A stretch of 46,911 nt of DNA, taken from assembly GCF_008632335.1 (NCBI RefSeq), contig NZ_VWXX01000033.1, positions 1 through 46,911 of the forward strand. The letters are read 5' to 3'. Source of the stretch: Thiohalocapsa marina (GTDB taxonomy: Bacteria; Pseudomonadota; Gammaproteobacteria; Chromatiales; Chromatiaceae). The notes under the pieces were generated by a model. The model had not been told where the DNA came from. It was given only the letters and a program-made list of their open reading frames with translations, and ran no database searches. The translations under genes were made by a program, and so were the position numbers. The number at the start of each line of letters is the position of its first letter. Position 1 is the stretch's first letter. This document shows positions 45,848 to 46,911 of this stretch, piece after piece.

Positions 45848-46783
45848 ATGCGCGATACACTGAAGGTCGGCGTGGTCGGTGTCGGCTACCTGGGCCGCTT
45901 TCATGCCCTGATCTACTCCCGTCTGGCCGGCGTCGAACTGGTGGGCGTTGCCGATGTGGACGCCGAACGCGCCGCCGCCGTCGCCGCCGAGGCGGGCTGC
46001 GAGGCCTTTGCCGATCCGTCGGCACTGCTTGGCCGTGTGGATGCGGTCAGCATCGTGGTGCCCACAAGCCTCCATCTGCCGGTGGCACGGCCCTATCTCG
46101 AGCAGGGTGTGCACATGCTGCTCGAAAAGCCGGTGGCGCCTGATCTGGATGCGGGCCGAGAGATCGTCCGGCTGGCGGAGGCCTCCGGCGCCACGCTGCA
46201 GATCGGCCATCTGGAGCGCTTCAACGCTGGCATCGCTGCGCTGGCGGGCCGGATCGAGTCGCCTCGCTTCATCGAGGCCCAGCGCATGGGTGGGTTTACC
46301 GAACGGGCCACCGACGTGGACGTCGTCTCGGACCTGATGATCCACGACATCGACATCATCCTGGCCCTGGTGGACGCCGACCTGGCCGACGTGCGGGCGG
46401 TGGGCTCGCCGGTGCTGACCGAGCACGTGGACATCGCCAACGCCCGGCTGGAGTTCGTCAACGGCACAGTCGCCAACGTCGTCGCCAGCCGCGTCTCCGA
46501 CAAGACCACGCGCCGCATTCGCGTATTCCAGCCCCGGGGCTATCTGTCCCTGGACTTCGTCGAGCAGACCCTGGACATTGCCACGCCGGTGCCGCAGCCG
46601 GATGCGGCCCGACCGCAGATCCACCGTGAGCGCATCCAGGTGGAGCCGGTGAAACCCCTTGACCGCGAGATCGCCGCCTTCGTCGACTGCGTCCGCCACC
46701 ATCGGCGTCCCCTGGTGCACGGCGCCGTGGGACTCCAGGCGCTGGAGGTGGCGCTGCAGGTCAGGGAGCGCATCGGCGCCTGA
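45848..46783 (+). CDS. gnnA: Gfo/Idh/MocA oxidoreductase, GnnA-like (UDP-GlcNAc 3-dehydrogenase)
   Basis: 311 residues. Rossmann motif GVVGVGYLGRFHALIYS at the N terminus, the conserved EKPVAPDLDAG, and a C-terminal Gfo/Idh domain. GHLERFNAGI, RATDVDVVSDLMIHDIDIIL and HVDIANARLEF are close to the segments seen in GnnA, which oxidises UDP-GlcNAc at C3 as the first step to 2,3-diamino lipid A sugars. The partner aminotransferase GnnB and the lpx genes that usually accompany it are not in the window. The general family is certain, the GnnA role likely. The start is ATG 45848; an upstream ATG at 45782 overlaps the 55-residue gene and is unlikely. Confidence 0.85.
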   Translation: MRDTLKVGVVGVGYLGRFHALIYSRLAGVELVGVADVDAERAAAVAAEAGCEAFADPSALLGRVDAVSIVVPTSLHLPVARPYLEQGVHMLLEKPVAPDLDAGREIVRLAEASGATLQIGHLERFNAGIAALAGRIESPRFIEAQRMGGFTERATDVDVVSDLMIHDIDIILALVDADLADVRAVGSPVLTEHVDIANARLEFVNGTVANVVASRVSDKTTRRIRVFQPRGYLSLDFVEQTLDIATPVPQPDAARPQIHRERIQVEPVKPLDREIAAFVDCVRHHRRPLVHGAVGLQALEVALQVRERIGA

Positions 46784-46820
46784 ATCCAGGGCCAAAGCCC
46801 CAGGCCAGCATTGGACGCTA

Positions 46821-46871
46821 AGGAACGCGCCCAAAACAAGGTGAATACTGTAGGGCGGATAAGCGAAGCGC
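46821..46871. repeat. REP-like repeat, copy 2 (inverted partner of 60-110)
   Basis: AGGAACGCGCCCAAAACAAG and the following bases to 46871 are the reverse complement of 60-110 with two changes. It starts 37 bases after the GnnA-like gene. The same orientation-reversed pair at both ends of the window suggests a repeat family dispersed through the genome. Confidence 0.8.
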
Positions 46872-46911
46872 ATCCGCCGTTGTGGCCTGTGGCGGATGCG
46901 CTTCGCTTATC
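46858..46911. repeat. Perfect palindrome cut by the window end
   Basis: GATAAGCGAAGCGCATCCGCC (46858-46878) and its exact reverse complement (46891-46911) are separated by a 12-base loop. It may extend beyond the last base given. On RNA it would be a very stable hairpin and could also end transcription of the GnnA-like operon. Confidence 0.85.

Overview
The window reads as a GC-rich chromosome segment of a purple photosynthetic gammaproteobacterium, most likely a purple sulfur bacterium of the Chromatiales. The evidence is the order crtE-crtF-bchC-bchX-bchY-bchZ-pufBALMC followed by two extra pufBA pairs, a lipoprotein tetraheme PufC, and no recognisable pufQ or pufX. This puf layout is the one known from Allochromatium-type organisms. 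No 16S rRNA or other taxonomic marker is present, so the genus is open.

Layout. (1) 1-8 kb: housekeeping and accessory genes: aldehyde dehydrogenase, a C-terminally short SelO, dxs (isoprenoid precursor supply for carotenoid and phytyl chains), gloB, lnt, and a convergent SleB-type wall hydrolase. (2) 8.1-11 kb: an alpha/beta hydrolase-OsmC fusion that has lost both OsmC cysteines, a VWA protein, and a membrane-anchored J-domain protein. (3) 11.1-23.5 kb: the photosynthesis superoperon. Two TGT-N12-ACA palindromes (the PpsR/CrtJ operator form) overlap candidate sigma-70 promoters, one before crtE and one before bchC. CrtE makes GGPP, CrtF O-methylates carotenoids, BchXYZ and BchC complete bacteriochlorophyllide a-ring reduction and oxidation, and PufLMC with three LH1 alpha/beta pairs bind the pigments. 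A perfect 15-bp hairpin closes the operon.

(4) 23.6-28.1 kb: an AttEFGH-like module (ABC ATPase, FtsX permease, exported CrtC/AttH lipocalin-like protein). (5) 28.1-35.2 kb: an orphan Fe(III)-binding protein with a Fur-like box, divergent from sufB-sufC-sufD-sufT, then a convergent AI-2E family permease with a repeat-rich tail. (6) 35.2-40.2 kb: a small membrane protein, an Ala/Pro/Glu-rich single-pass protein, and a leftward set of class V aminotransferase, thioredoxin-fold-like protein and psd. (7) 40.4-46.8 kb: msrB, lipA, an RND efflux pump, a 55-residue membrane protein and a GnnA-like oxidoreductase.

The least expected structure is a family of about 152-bp hairpin-rich elements with terminal inverted repeats. 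Two well-conserved copies bracket lipA in opposite orientation, and a decayed copy separates sufB from sufC. A second repeat family (REP-like) lies in inverted orientation at the two ends of the window, which suggests that the window is a whole contig broken at repeats. Nothing here can be proved to be a new system from sequence alone. The repeat family and the modified proteins listed in the findings are the best leads.
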